Assembly: GCA_021234155.1 (NCBI GenBank)
Contig: JAJEKV010000027.1
Coordinates: forward strand, 15,594,891-15,658,890
Length of the DNA stretch: 64,000 nt
Source of the DNA: Isoetes taiwanensis
Taxonomy: Eukaryota; Streptophyta; Lycopodiopsida; Isoetales; Isoetaceae
Reading direction: 5' to 3'
The translations under genes were made by a program, and so were the position numbers. Within the stretch, counting starts at the first letter, position 1. The number at the start of each line of letters is the position of its first letter. Positions 1 to 10,385 of this stretch are shown here, piece by piece. The notes beneath the pieces were generated by a model that was given only the letters and a program-made list of their open reading frames with translations, made no database searches and was not told the origin of the DNA.

Positions 1-217
1 GGACTAGCATGGGTGTGTAAGAATGGCAAATTATGGGCAAAGCAAGGCAAATAAATGGCAATGAAACCTTATAATGGTTATGATTAAATAATATCTTGGA
101 GCCAAGATATTATTTAATGGTTAAAGTTCTAGAGTTTAAAAATAGTTGAGCCAAGATAGTATCCTTACGTTTACAGGTCAAACGTAAATATAAAAAGAAC
201 TAAAGCCAAAATTGGTT

Positions 218-744
218 TGAAAGGAAAAGGTAGACGTGACTATAAAAGAGTAATTATAAAAGAAACTATGGGGATGATTAGTTATTATTAGACGACCACT
301 TTTTGTACAAACTACTCTAATTAGAATATCTCCTTACCATGTGACCACAATCATGTTTTTGATAAGACTGCCCTTGCTTATTGCGTGGCCATTGCCAACA
401 AGCCTTGCCATAATTCTGCCACTTCTTAGCACCGAGTGACCCGGTTGGGCGGTGAACTATCAAAGACTAGTCAATGCATCTAGATCTAGCTCTAGTTTTG
501 GTAAACTAAGAGCTTGACTAATCTGAGTTATTGGTGTAACTCGCATGCTATGTTTATTGGGTCTGTGCTTATTTGTCGTCTTATTTCATACTTAGTTCAT
601 TTTGTCATTGCTAACCGTTTATTCTGTGGATTGTGTAGCAAACCTGGACAGTTTACAGGTTATAAGGTTATGATTTGTTTGAAGAAGTCTGGTATTCTGT
701 TTAGAAGAGATAAAAGGTACGGTCCATTGTTGTGAACCATAACA
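218..744 (+). repeat. Left LTR of the small retroelement
   Basis: Near identical to 1796-2352 across its length, apart from scattered substitutions, a 2 bp indel and about 31 bp present only in the right copy. Ends ...CCATAACA directly before the primer-binding site. Confidence 0.75.
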
Positions 745-764
745 ATTGATATCAGAGCCAAGCT
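745..764 (+). promoter_or_regulatory. Primer-binding site (tRNA-iMet type)
   Basis: TGATATCAGAGCC at 748-760 sits four bases after the left LTR. It differs by one base from the usual plant copia site TGGTATCAGAGC, which primes minus-strand DNA synthesis from initiator tRNA-Met. Confidence 0.7.
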
Positions 765-1795
765 ATTCCTAAAGTTTGCGAAGACTTTTGGTTAGTGCTG
801 GAGAATAGAGGACCTTATTCTGGCTATTCTTGATGTTTGTAAATCATCTAGTTGGTGCTAGTGATTACAAATTGGAATAGAATTCCTCCTCCTAAACAAA
901 ATTCTTCTAGCCCAACAGATGTGTGTAAGGTTATACGATGATGATCCCCGACGGATGTGTATACCCCCAAGGACCTATTACTTTGTTTAAGGTGCCAATG
1001 TATATTTATCTTTGGGAGTTGGTTACTGGGGTTATACGATGATGATCCCCGACGTGGTAGAACTTAAAAGCTTATACGTGTCCTCCACTTTGGCTGCCGC
1101 AAAGCGGTGGGATAAACTAGCTAGTCTGTACAAGATTAGTCTAGTATGGACCTTAAACAAAGTAATAATGGTGACGTGGAATACGCAGAGGGAATTGAGC
1201 CTAATCTTCTTGACCAATACATTTTGTTTGCCAAAATGGATCTCCTTCCAATCAAGCCTAACTTGAACTGACAATCCATCTCCTTGGCCAGGATGGATCT
1301 CCGTTGAAACTTTTCCTGCATTTACAGAAGGTGTATCTATAGTGGACGGATCAATCTTTATCTGAATGTAAAGTGCGGCCCATTGTTTTAGTAAGACGTC
1401 TTAATAATGAATATCTATCTGTAAGAAATTGTAGTTTAAAAGTAGAGGTGACTTCAAAATCTGTTAAAAGATTTTAAAGGATTCGTGCCTTTAGAGAAAT
1501 TGTAAACCTATTTTATGATTATGTTGCTTCCTTCTAATGAATGATCATGCCATTAATAGTTGCACAATGGTTGGTGCCATAAGTGCTAAAGAATGACATA
1601 TTAAAATTCTAGATTGGTGTCTAGAGTTTTGAGCAGTAGTTGGTGCTACTGGTTGGAGTCGGTGCTTCAACGGAACCCTTGATCTTTTCTTAATCTTGCC
1701 TTTATCTTAAAACTTAAATTTTATCTAGTAGATCTTCAGCTTTGCTAATATATCTCAAAAAAATAATAATCAAATCTTTCCTGGATCAATTGGCT

Positions 1796-2352
1796 TGAAA
1801 GGAAAAGAATAGAATAGAATATGATTTTATCGTCCACGGTAGACGTGACTATAAAAGAGTAATTATAAAAGAAACATGGGGATGAATAGTTATTATTAGA
1901 CGACCACTTTTTGTACAAACTACTCTAATTAGAATATCTCCTTACCATGTGACCACAATCATGTTTTTGATAAGACTGCCCTTACTTATTGCTTGGCCAT
2001 TGCCAACAAGCCTTGCCATAATTCTGCCACTTCTTAGCACCGAGTGACCCGGTTGGGCGGTGAACTACCAAAGACTAGTTAATGCATCTAGATCTAGCTC
2101 TAGTTTTGGTAAACTAAGAGCTTGACTAATCTGAGTTATTGGTGTAACTCACATGCTATGTTTATTGGGTCTGTGCTTATTTGTCGTCTTATTTCATACT
2201 TAGTTCATTTTGTCATTGCTAACCGTTTATTCTGTGGATTGTGTAGCAAACCTGGACAGTTTACAGGTTATAAGGTTATGATTTGTTTGAAGAAGTCTGG
2301 TATTCTGTTTAGAAGAGATAAAAGGTATGGTCCATTGTTGTGAACCATAACA
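1796..2352 (+). repeat. Right LTR of the small retroelement, with a 31 bp extra block
   Basis: Copy of 218-744. Near its start (about 1806-1836) it holds about 31 bp absent from the left LTR. Read on the minus strand this block ends ATATTCTATTCTATTC, like the tail of the LINE at 26.1 kb, so it may be a tiny LINE 3' stub. Confidence 0.72.
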
Positions 2353-2884
2353 CATCAACTCCGTACCTTAAATAGACTTAGTACATTTCATATATGTCAT
2401 ACGTAGGCATACAATATTATTATAAAATGTTTCAAATCTTACTTCGTAAATAACGCACAATAAATAACATAATTTATTTACAGAACATAAGCAATAAAAG
2501 AATTCATTTTTTGTAAAGCGTAGAAGAATATTAAGTAGCATGTGTAATAATCAGTGATTCTCAAGCTTGAGACTGATAGTCAAGGGGAAAAGATGGTAAG
2601 AATATGGTCAGGTACCCAAAAATAGTATAGTTACATTAATGATTACTCTCCCCTTTTTGCTTTTTCTTTTTTTCTGAATTTCTAATTGCGTAGTTTTTTG
2701 CTTTGTGTGTGGGACTTTCTTGATGATAAGATCAGGTTGTGATTTCACTCTTGCTCGTGAGATCCTGTTCAAATCCTTTCAAACCTACAGTTTGAAGCCT
2801 GAACCATGAAGATTCCTATAACAAGAAGATCATCAACTCCTTCAGGTGCATTATTACTGCATAATGGCAAGGAAAGTTTTTAAA
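2353..2884. other. No gene seen between the LTR element and the next repeat
   Basis: AT-rich DNA with pyrimidine runs around 2645-2700. I see no protein family, RNA gene or clear repeat border. Confidence 0.5.
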
Positions 2885-3610
2885 CATTTAGTAACATTGC
2901 TTGATACCAAGCTGTTGACGCAACTTATCAATAATAAGATTGACAACTCTTTCATCATTAATTTGAACATGGCTGACTTGATGAGAGCCCACTGTCGCAT
3001 GAACAGTGGATGTTGAAGTAGCTACTACTTCAACCAAAATGACGCAGTGGAATTTGTCCATAAAGATCTGCATTGAGATATGGCTCCTTCAACTAGAGGA
3101 GATCATGCATGCAAAAATTTTAGGCACTACTATCTGTGCATTTGAATATTAATGATCATTGATGCGAAATTTATCCTCTAGTTCAAAGAGATAAGGATCA
3201 TGAGGAATTCATGGATGACTTTATAACATCGTGTTATTTATAGGCGATGCCTAAGTCTTACCATATTATCTTGAAATGGAGTAGGTTAGGCTATTCGACA
3301 TGTAAAATGAACTAGTTTCCAAGTTGTCCCTTCAGTTCAAACAAGAGAAGAGATAAATGCCAAGACGATTGCTAAATGCCTTTGCTGCTAGGGACTTTAT
3401 AGCTTGATTAATTTGACTTTCGATGTTGATATTGATATCCAACGACATTTTTCATACCATTTTTCAGACTTAATAACCACGCAATGAAGCTTCCTATCAT
3501 CGTCAAAATGATTGATATATAGGGTGAATGATGACATGGCACACATAGAGATATGGTCTTTCAAACTATAGACAAGCCTAAGTCTAAAAAGAAACGTTTT
3601 TTGGCGAAGA
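2885..3610 (-). repeat. Diverged dispersed repeat, inverted copy of 14340-15060
   Basis: Read on the minus strand this segment matches 14340-15060 on the plus strand in the same order: a frame with FMDKFHC...GSHQVSHVQIN here and FMAKFHC...GSHQVNHVQIN there, and the block AACTATAGACAAGCCTAAGT near 3565. The proximal end carries TTGGTATCAAGC on the minus strand near 2920, reminiscent of a tRNA-Met primer site, so the repeat may be an old copia LTR. A local duplicate of its outer 50 bp lies at 3648-3697. Confidence 0.6.
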
Positions 3611-3964
3611 AAAATTTCTTAGTCACGATTTTATTCCAACATGGTGTACATAGGAATAACGACTTTGTTTTTCAAACAATAGACAAGGCTAAGCTTAAAA
3701 AAAAGAAGAAAAAAAGAGAAAAAAAAAAAAGAAAAAACTTTCTTGGGGACCAAAATTCTTTAGTTATGTAGTTTATTCGCTTTCTTATAAAGCAAGCAGT
3801 TTTGGCTAATACTATGAATATACTTGTAGGCACTTCAATTTCTCTTGCTTGTACTTGATGACACCAGTAAGAAGATGTCATTGCAAATGCCTGTAACATG
3901 TTAGAACATTGCACCATGAGCAGCCCATGGTTCGTTCGATCGCGTCATATGAACACTAACATTG

Positions 3965-4288
3965 CTATAGCATATTTTCATCCCCAATCTCATGATGTAA
4001 TATAGCTAATTGGTTTGCTAAACCCTCCATCTTTGAGATGTATTCAGTTGGTTCATCACCATCCTTCATTCTTGCGCCAAAGAAGCTTTGCCACATGAAC
4101 AATTTCTGAGACGTGTTTTGCACTCTGAATGTCTTCTTCAAACTATCCCATCCCTTTTTTGCTATTTTCTTGAGTCCCAGCAAGAGGTATCTGCCTATCC
4201 TTAAGACCAAACACCATTCGTGATTGCTCTGCCTCTGAGCAAGCCCCACTTTTTGTTTGGCTGGATTGTAGAGCATAACGATACACAA
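3965..4288 (-). pseudogene. Copia-type gag (UBN2 domain) relic
   Basis: A 107-residue minus-strand frame contains GWDSLKKTFRVQNTSQKLF followed by MKDGDEPTEYISKMEGLANQL. This is the pattern of the UBN2 domain of Ty1/copia Gag, which packages element RNA in virus-like particles. The part before it (AKQKVGLAQRQSNHEWCLVL) is a damaged form of the usual start of that domain. There is no zinc knuckle, protease, integrase or reverse transcriptase after it. It is a gag fragment of a dead element, perhaps the one whose LTR lies at 2885-3610 on the same strand. Confidence 0.65.
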
Positions 4289-5108
4289 ATGTTGCCAGGT
4301 TTTTTCTGCTATCCTGGACTGCTAAACAGTAGAATATTTGTTACAAAAGAATATTTGAGACGTTGTTGTTAATAATCACTAGGATATTATTAAAAGGAAT
4401 ATTTGAGAGAATCTGTGTTATAACCACTATTTGATCCAACAGTGGATAGCGGTCAGATCCTAAGAACCTGCAAGGACCTGGTTTTAAGATGCAAAGCTCA
4501 CACAAAAGGGTTGTGCAACACACATAGCAGAGAGAAGGGAGCAGGGAATTGGTGAGCAAATTGAATCCTATGCTTCAACCAGACCAAAACCCAATGATTC
4601 AAATCTAGGTTCCAAATCAATGAACCAAAACCCTGATTTAAATTAGCAGAAGCAACAAGAAAAATTAAACCAGATTTCCTCCAGATTTGAACGTAAAGAA
4701 GAAAACTGAAAGCCCACGCGGCATGCATGGAGCTTCAGACAAGCCAGATCTGCAATCGCACATTGCTGACCATAGGGAAAGCGAAGCCAATTAAACAGCC
4801 ATAAGATTTTTGAATATATTTTGAATAACTTTCAACCCCTTTAGATGCCTTTTAAGGGTAGTTGGAAAACCTAACTTAATTTGGCACAAAAGAAGTGGAG
4901 GCGAATAAATGATAATTAATTTCTTCGCAAAATACTGAGAATTTATACTTATAAAACAATGTTGTTTGGAGGAAGATAGCATCATTTGTCCAATGCATTT
5001 TAGCTGGGGCATTGAACTTCCTCAAAGTGGTCGTTTGTGGGGCATAACTGTATAAGTAGATATATATAAATTTGTAATTCTATAATGATATCTGTGATCA
5101 CCACCACA
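4289..5108. other. No gene seen
   Basis: AT-rich sequence between the gag relic and the 3' end of the oxidoreductase gene. Short frames only. The last 100 bp probably holds the 3' UTR of the minus-strand gene. Confidence 0.45.
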
Positions 5109-5965
5109 TCATCCATCTTCTTCATCCTCACTTCCCACACAGAAGTGGCAAGTGAGCAGAACAAAAGGATCTAGCTTTTGCTTAATCCTTAAAAGCCTGG
5201 GATAGTTATGTCCAAAAAGGCTTTGCTGCCAATTGGGTTCGTTATAATCTGCCTGATTCAAGTAGCTTCCAGATTCAGGAGTCAAATTCCTCAATGGTGC
5301 ATTGATGTTACTAAGTTTTTCAATATAAGCTCTAGCCTGCGCGCTACTAGAATTCTGGGCAAAGTCTATACCAAAAACAACTAGCCCCAATGCCTTGCGC
5401 CATGCAGGATTCACAGCATTATTTCTAGGAACTGATACATTGCCCCCTGCTGACATAACTGCATAGACAGAACTGGATCCATTGCTTAGACCATCCATAA
5501 AGATTTGACTGAGAGTGTTAGGCTTCTGTTCAAACAGAGTTCTAGGTACTAATCTAGAAGCCCAGATTACATTTGAACCAGTGGGGTTAGAGCAGACTCC
5601 AGGATAAATAGAGCATTGGGAAGAGTTGTGCCATGCTTGGAAGGATGGATAAGAGGTAAAAGAGGCATCTGTGATATTGAGTTGAGGATGGTTATGAAGA
5701 TAGTCTAGGAAAAGAGAGAAGGATGCGCGAGCAGAAGAAATGTTCTTATTGGGTAGGAGGTATCGGATAGAGAAGGAAGTGAGGCCAGTTAAGAAGAAGG
5801 TACCAGACCAACCAGAATCTGCTAACTGGGGAACGATGGAGGCAAAGTGAGAGGTAAGATTTTTGATATGAGAAGAGTTTTGTGAAGAGATTCCCAGTAC
5901 GGAACCTGCATAGAACCCACTTGATCAGATCTCCAGAAACCATTGGTCCAGTTGTTAGTTGCAAT

Positions 5966-8054
5966 GCTACAAAGATGGGAGTTGTAGTTGGGATTGTGCA
6001 AAGTGTAGCTGGTGTATTGACGCCAAGAAGGATAATACTTACACGAGGGAAGGATCTAAAGTGATGCAGTTATCAGCTCTAAATGATCATGCAAAATCAG
6101 AGGATCATAAATTGGCAGCCGCTAAATATATGTTTAAATTGAAAGGGGAAAATGCAAAAGGCCCAATTGAACATCAAATTGATGCAGCTCACCTTTCAGA
6201 AATGTCCAGGGTTATTGCGTGCATTCAAAATGTACATTTTATGGCTCAATGTACCTTTCCATTGCACAGGTTTTATGATCTTTCTCTTCATATGCGGCGC
6301 CTACGAACACCTGATATTCCTGCTACTGATGAGTATGGCGCGTACACCAATAATATGGCAGCCCGAGAGTTTCTTTTAAGTATACGCAATATTTTCAGGG
6401 CCAAGTTGCTTGATGAGGTGAGCTCCTCCCCTTACTTTTCCATTCTCATTGATGAGTCTACAGATCGGACGCTTGAAAGACATCTTATTTTTTATATGCA
6501 ATATCTGACTGAAAATGGGAAGGGCGAACCCAAATGCACGTTTGTAAGGCTTTTATCGCTTGAAAATGGTACTGCTGAAGCTGCTTATGATGCTGTCCAA
6601 GCATTATTGATAACTATGGATTTGAATGAACATAAAATTGTTGCTATTGCCACTGATGGTGCATCTACCATGTTAGGGTGTCGTACAGGATTGGTAACTA
6701 GATTTCAGGCAAGGTATCCTGAAATTAAAGGTGTCCATTGCATAGCCCATAGAGAAGCACTAGCAGTAAAGGATGCATTGACATCGGGGCCAAATGCTTT
6801 TGTTTTTTATTTTGTGGACAAGTTGGCTAATAAAGTGTACTCTTGGTTGGGAAAGTCATCAAATCGGCATGAAGAGTTCAATAATTTACTAGATTTGTAT
6901 GATGAGCATCACTTGAATGTTCTACAAATACATGGTGTGCGATGGCTATCTAGAGGCCTAGTAATGGAGAGATTGGTTTGTCTCATGCCTGCTATCCTAG
7001 ATCAATGGAAGATGAATGACAAAAAACTTTATGAGAAGGCCACTATTTTTCAGGTACAATTTACTATCCATTTCTTATATTTGTAATCTTTTTATTTTTC
7101 ATAAGTTAATTAATAGTTCACGTCTTTCAGGTACAATTCATGATACATTTCTTGGCAGATGTCCTTATTGAGTTGAATAAGTTAAATTCAGAATTTCAAA
7201 GGGAAGGACTTGATGTCACAAAGATAAGCTTATGGTTGGATTTAGTGAAGGAGAAGTTTACTAGGAAGTATCTCTCACGAGATAGAAGATTTGGTGAAGG
7301 TACAAAACATCTTCATATGTTTCTGACTTGTTGCCATGATGGTAAAATAGCATTTGTGGATACTGATGGCACTATTCATGAACACCATTTGAGGTACGTT
7401 CCTATTCCAGAAAAGAGGGAGAATTTGCAGGTTCTTGACTTGAATGAGTTTCCTGAAGATAGTGGCTCACTTGCACATTCAATTCGCATTGCTAGATCTT
7501 TTATAGATGTTGTATTGGAAGCACTTGCCAGGAGGTTTGCAGATGTGAGTGATGTGTTTATTGCTATGAGTTTTTTTAATCCATCTGCATATCCTTCAAA
7601 TGATGTGGATAGAGATAAACAAACTACAGAATGGCTGGAAACTTTACTTTTGAAGTTCGCTTCAAAAGTTGATCGGCTACGATGTTTAAGTGAGAGAGAA
7701 GACTTTGTTGGGACAATTTATAGGGCTGTGAAGAATAAAGGTATGATGGTGGCTTGGTCTATCTGTAGAGATGAGAATGGAACTTGTGATAGCTGGTGGA
7801 ACAGTTTTCCGGCCCTAATGAATTTATGGCAATGTTGCATGGTCATTCCTGGAAGCACAGCAAGTTGTGAGCGAGGTTTTTCTCGCCAAAATGCTATCAA
7901 GAGTGCTACAAGAAGTCGTATGAACCTAGAGACACTTGATGCAACAATGTTGGTCTCATTGTGTGATGAACCATTTGAATCTATAGATTGGCAAGCGTGT
8001 TTTAAGGATTGGTATACAGCGAAAGACAGGCGAGCAATGCCACTCGTTAATTGA
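5966..8054 (+). CDS. hAT transposase (TTF-type zinc finger, DDE), two exons
   Basis: Exon 1 runs to 7053. A 77 bp intron (7054-7130, GTACAA...TTTCAG, phase 0) joins ...TIFQ to VQFMIHF. Exon 2 ends at 8054. The product is about 670 residues: a Cys/His region (CSWDCAKCSWC ... LNDHAKSEDHK) like the TTF zinc finger of ZNF862-type hAT proteins, then FSILIDESTD, ATDGASTMLGCRTG and HCIAHREAL. The C-terminal dimerisation domain contains IPGSTASCERGFSRQNAI. The acidic triad is plausibly Asp in LIDESTD, Asp in ATDG and Glu in CERGFS. The protein would cut and rejoin its element at the terminal repeats. A stop precedes the zinc finger and the first in-frame ATG is at 6064, inside it, so a 5' exon is missing or lost. 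No internal stops, so decay is recent. Confidence 0.8.
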
Positions 8055-8267
8055 TCCATTTATGTACTCTTCTTTGAGTTATAATGCAAGTATTACAAAT
8101 GGGTATTTTTTCTATATTTTTTTACTAAAAACTTGGATTCTGTCATTTTAAATTTTTGTCTGGCATTTGAAAGGTTGGATTTTGAGAACTTTCTGTCATG
8201 CGAAAGGCATAAAATTATTTTGCCTGTCATTAGAAAACCGTCAAACAACCGTCAAATTTTAACACTG
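5966..8267 (+). mobile_element. hAT-superfamily DNA transposon inserted in the oxidoreductase gene
   Basis: The right end reads ...CCGTCAAATTTTAACACTG, so the terminal repeat read inward is CAGTGTTAAAATTTGACGG, a typical hAT end. It is followed by GTGGCAAT (8268-8275). At the left the host gene resumes next to GTTGCAAT (5958-5965), a 7 of 8 match and thus a candidate 8 bp target-site duplication. No CAGTG repeat is visible at the left, where transposase coding begins almost at once. The left end is therefore truncated, probably by a deletion that also removed part of the host gene. Two ACCGTCAAA subterminal motifs lie at 8237-8257. Confidence 0.72.
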
Positions 8268-8275
8268 GTGGCAAT
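8251..8275 (+). repeat. hAT right terminal repeat and adjoining target-site duplication
   Basis: GTCAAATTTTAACACTG (8251-8267) is the element end. GTGGCAAT (8268-8275) is the first host DNA and also encodes the last residues of the oxidoreductase N-terminal exon on the minus strand. Confidence 0.65.
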
Positions 8276-8529
8276 AGAAGGCAGATGGGCGTGGATCCAC
8301 AAGTCTTCCATGCAATGAATTATTGAATTCTTTCCAGATCTGACGGCTAGGCCAGCAATTATGGTTTGGTTTACACCAAGATCTAGCATGAGCATGCTGC
8401 AGCAAAAGTTGCAAGATGACACATAGGAGAAAATGAAGCCGAGCCATGCTACTTGCGTCTGATGTTGCACTTTGGAGCTTGGAACTTGTCTGGAACTTAT
8501 TGGAAGGAAACCAATAAAATCCACTAGTA

Positions 8530-9316
8530 TTATGGAGCTCCAAGTAGGGGTAGTGCCATGGGAAGGTTTCTTAGGAGCCTCCTAACATGGGAAGGTCTCT
8601 AGAATGTCGTCACTTGAGTGAAGCTAAGGATTTTGTCTATGGTGCTGATTTGTTAGATATGGGCCATGAATTTTGTCTATGCCAATCATTTATGTCTTCC
8701 ATGACTTATTCTTGAAGGGGGAATTTGTATGGCATGAAGGTTCGCTCGAAATGCAGACTTTGATAAATTTGTGTGAGAACCTTCTTTTTATATATTGACT
8801 TATGTTTTGTGGCTATGAATTTAAGAATATACAGGACTTGAACCTTTTGTGCCCATAGGATGGACGAGTTCTATTCACGATGGCCTTGGGGTTCCCACTA
8901 CGGAGCTTGTTTTTTCTTTTGAGATTGTAAACTTTAGATATTTTTCGTATCCAATGGCTGTATTTTATGTCGAGGAAAGCCTCCAAAAATAAGATGTTGC
9001 AGTTCATGAGAAACAAATCTATAGACATTTTCCATCCTCTTTTTCCTTTTTTCATTGGTCCTTGGTACAAATGTAGTAGTCATATAAGGTATATTTGTAA
9101 GTCCATATTTAGCCTAGCATTCTTGGCCCCTTCAAACTTTGCCCTCATGAAAACTTGAAATTAGAAACTTGTGGATTTTATCGGAGAAGTTATGGATTTT
9201 ATTGTGGAGCCCCAATGGTGGCGCCATGAGAAAGTCCCTACCAAACTCCTAAAGTTAAGGATTTTGTCTATGGTGTTGATTTGCTAGATATGGGCCATGA
9301 ATTTTATCTATGGTAG
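8530..9316 (+). repeat. Direct repeat pair (about 120-150 bp units)
   Basis: The block at about 8530-8682 returns at about 9200-9316. Both share TGGAGC(T/C)CCAA, GCCATG(G/A)GAAAG-like text, and TAAGGATTTTGTCTATGG followed by TAGATATGGGCCATGAATTTT. The 500 bp between the units is unrelated and has no gene that I can see. Confidence 0.55.
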
Positions 9317-10244
9317 CCTCTTATAGATGTAGAAATGAATGGAACAGCCGACTATTCCATTATGTAGTAATGCATAGAAAAATAAAATTGCAGCACTACA
9401 ATTAATATAAGCTGTTGGGCAGCATCTATATTTTCCATTCACGGTATCAATATTATCTATGCATTAATACATGTTGTAACAAATATATTTGGTTCTCCAT
9501 TCACAAAATGATGCTTTAGTCTTGAAGAGGTACAAGCGTCTAGAAAGACAGTCTTTCCACTTGCAACTTAAGAAAAAAAAAAAAAAACAAGGTGCTGCGC
9601 ACAGAGGGTTGCCCTCTGGTGGCCTGAGGGTGTGTTTGCTTGTTTTTCTTTTTTTGTTGTTGTTTTTATCTTCTAAAACATCCACAACAGTTCCAAGACT
9701 TAGATATAGCAACTTTAGGAATCATAGCCATATATAAGCATTGATGCAGGGGGTGCGGTGCAGTTTCTATATTTTAAGTTTGGACTGATGGATAGCCAAG
9801 ACCAAGAGTGCTAATCTAGAATTTCATTAATATGGTGTAAGAATGGTATCAATATGATGTAAGAGTGCTTGAGTCGTAACTTATTGTCTAGATATGTTGT
9901 TGGATTCCTATAGCTCAAGTTTGAGATGTAATCACTTGCATAATCTCTAGCTTATAGTTAGAGGGAATGATGCAATATCCTTACAAAATAAATTTCTAAG
10001 CATGTTGAAATAGAACATGGCCACCTTACTTAGTGACTATACATGGAGTTGTTTACCATGATGTGTAAAAGTTTGTGCATGGGGAGTTAGTTAATGGGTC
10101 CATATATAATGTTCATAATCAATCCTATAGGCTTGAAATAACATAGAGTACGTATGAGAGCTATAGTAGAACATGGATGTTCAACCAAACTAGGAACATA
10201 ACATCTGCTTTTCCAAAAGGGAAGTGAAAAAGGAATCATGACAC
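9317..10244. other. No gene seen; contains an A-run and a shared GC-rich tag
   Basis: A 15 bp A-run near 9573 is followed at 9588 by CAAGGTGCTGCGCAC and GAGGGTTGCCCTC. The same tag occurs near 38808 after a comparable A-rich stretch. It looks like part of a dispersed retroposon, but neither end is clear. The rest is AT-rich with no frame worth calling. Confidence 0.4.
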
Positions 10245-10385
10245 TGCGATTGCGGCCAGGCAATTTACCTCCAATAGTAGATTTGGAGCGATCACAAGGC
10301 ATATCACAAGGTATATCCGAGTATATACTGGCATATACCCAGTATATGCCCAATATCCAGGGTTTGCCTTTTAGAGGCAAACAGA
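10245..10385 (+). repeat. Stem-loop repeat family, copy A
   Basis: Shares order and text with 14125-14305 and 44148-44335: a GGCCAGGCAATTTACC-like start, GATTTGGAGCGATCACA, a TATA-rich inverted repeat (GTATATACTGG ... CCCAGTATATGC), then a terminal hairpin (GTTTGCC at 10362, GGCAAAC at 10376). The stem bases differ from the other copies but still pair. Confidence 0.55.

Larger units (their letters stand above)
218..2352 (+). mobile_element. Small non-coding LTR retroelement (copia-type PBS)
   Basis: Two direct repeats of about 530-560 bp (218-744 and 1796-2352) flank a 1.05 kb interior. Both repeats begin TG and end in CCATAACA. The base after the left repeat starts a sequence matching an initiator tRNA-Met primer-binding site. 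The interior has no gag or pol that I can recognise, only short frames and a 25 bp internal direct repeat (929-953 and 1030-1054). The size and lack of coding fit a non-autonomous or internally deleted element that needs proteins from a relative. I found no matching target-site duplication at the ends, so the outer borders are approximate. Confidence 0.72.
5109..8447 (-). pseudogene. Secreted FAD-linked (BBE-like) oxidoreductase, split by a hAT element
   Basis: The N-terminal exon at 8447-8268 starts MARLHFLLCVILQLLLQ, a good signal peptide. It continues CWPSRQIWKEFNNSLHGRLV, the conserved start of secreted FAD-linked oxidoreductases. The frame stops at the hAT terminal repeat. On the far side the gene resumes near 5957 with WTNGFWRSDQVGSMQVPYWE, then shifts frame near 5890. 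It stays open to 5109 and ends in the berberine-bridge C-terminal signature (YLNQADYNEPNWQQ, NYPRLLRIKQKLDP, VGSE). Such enzymes oxidise alcohols, sugars or alkaloids with bicovalent FAD. The whole FAD-binding (PCMH) domain, about 200-250 residues, is missing between the WRSDQ block and the C-terminal half. The gene therefore cannot make an active enzyme and I call it a pseudogene. Confidence 0.75.

Noticed and set aside
514-735. 73-codon frame repeated at 2122-2343
   Set aside because: It starts at TTG, lies inside the LTRs, and is duplicated only because the LTRs are.
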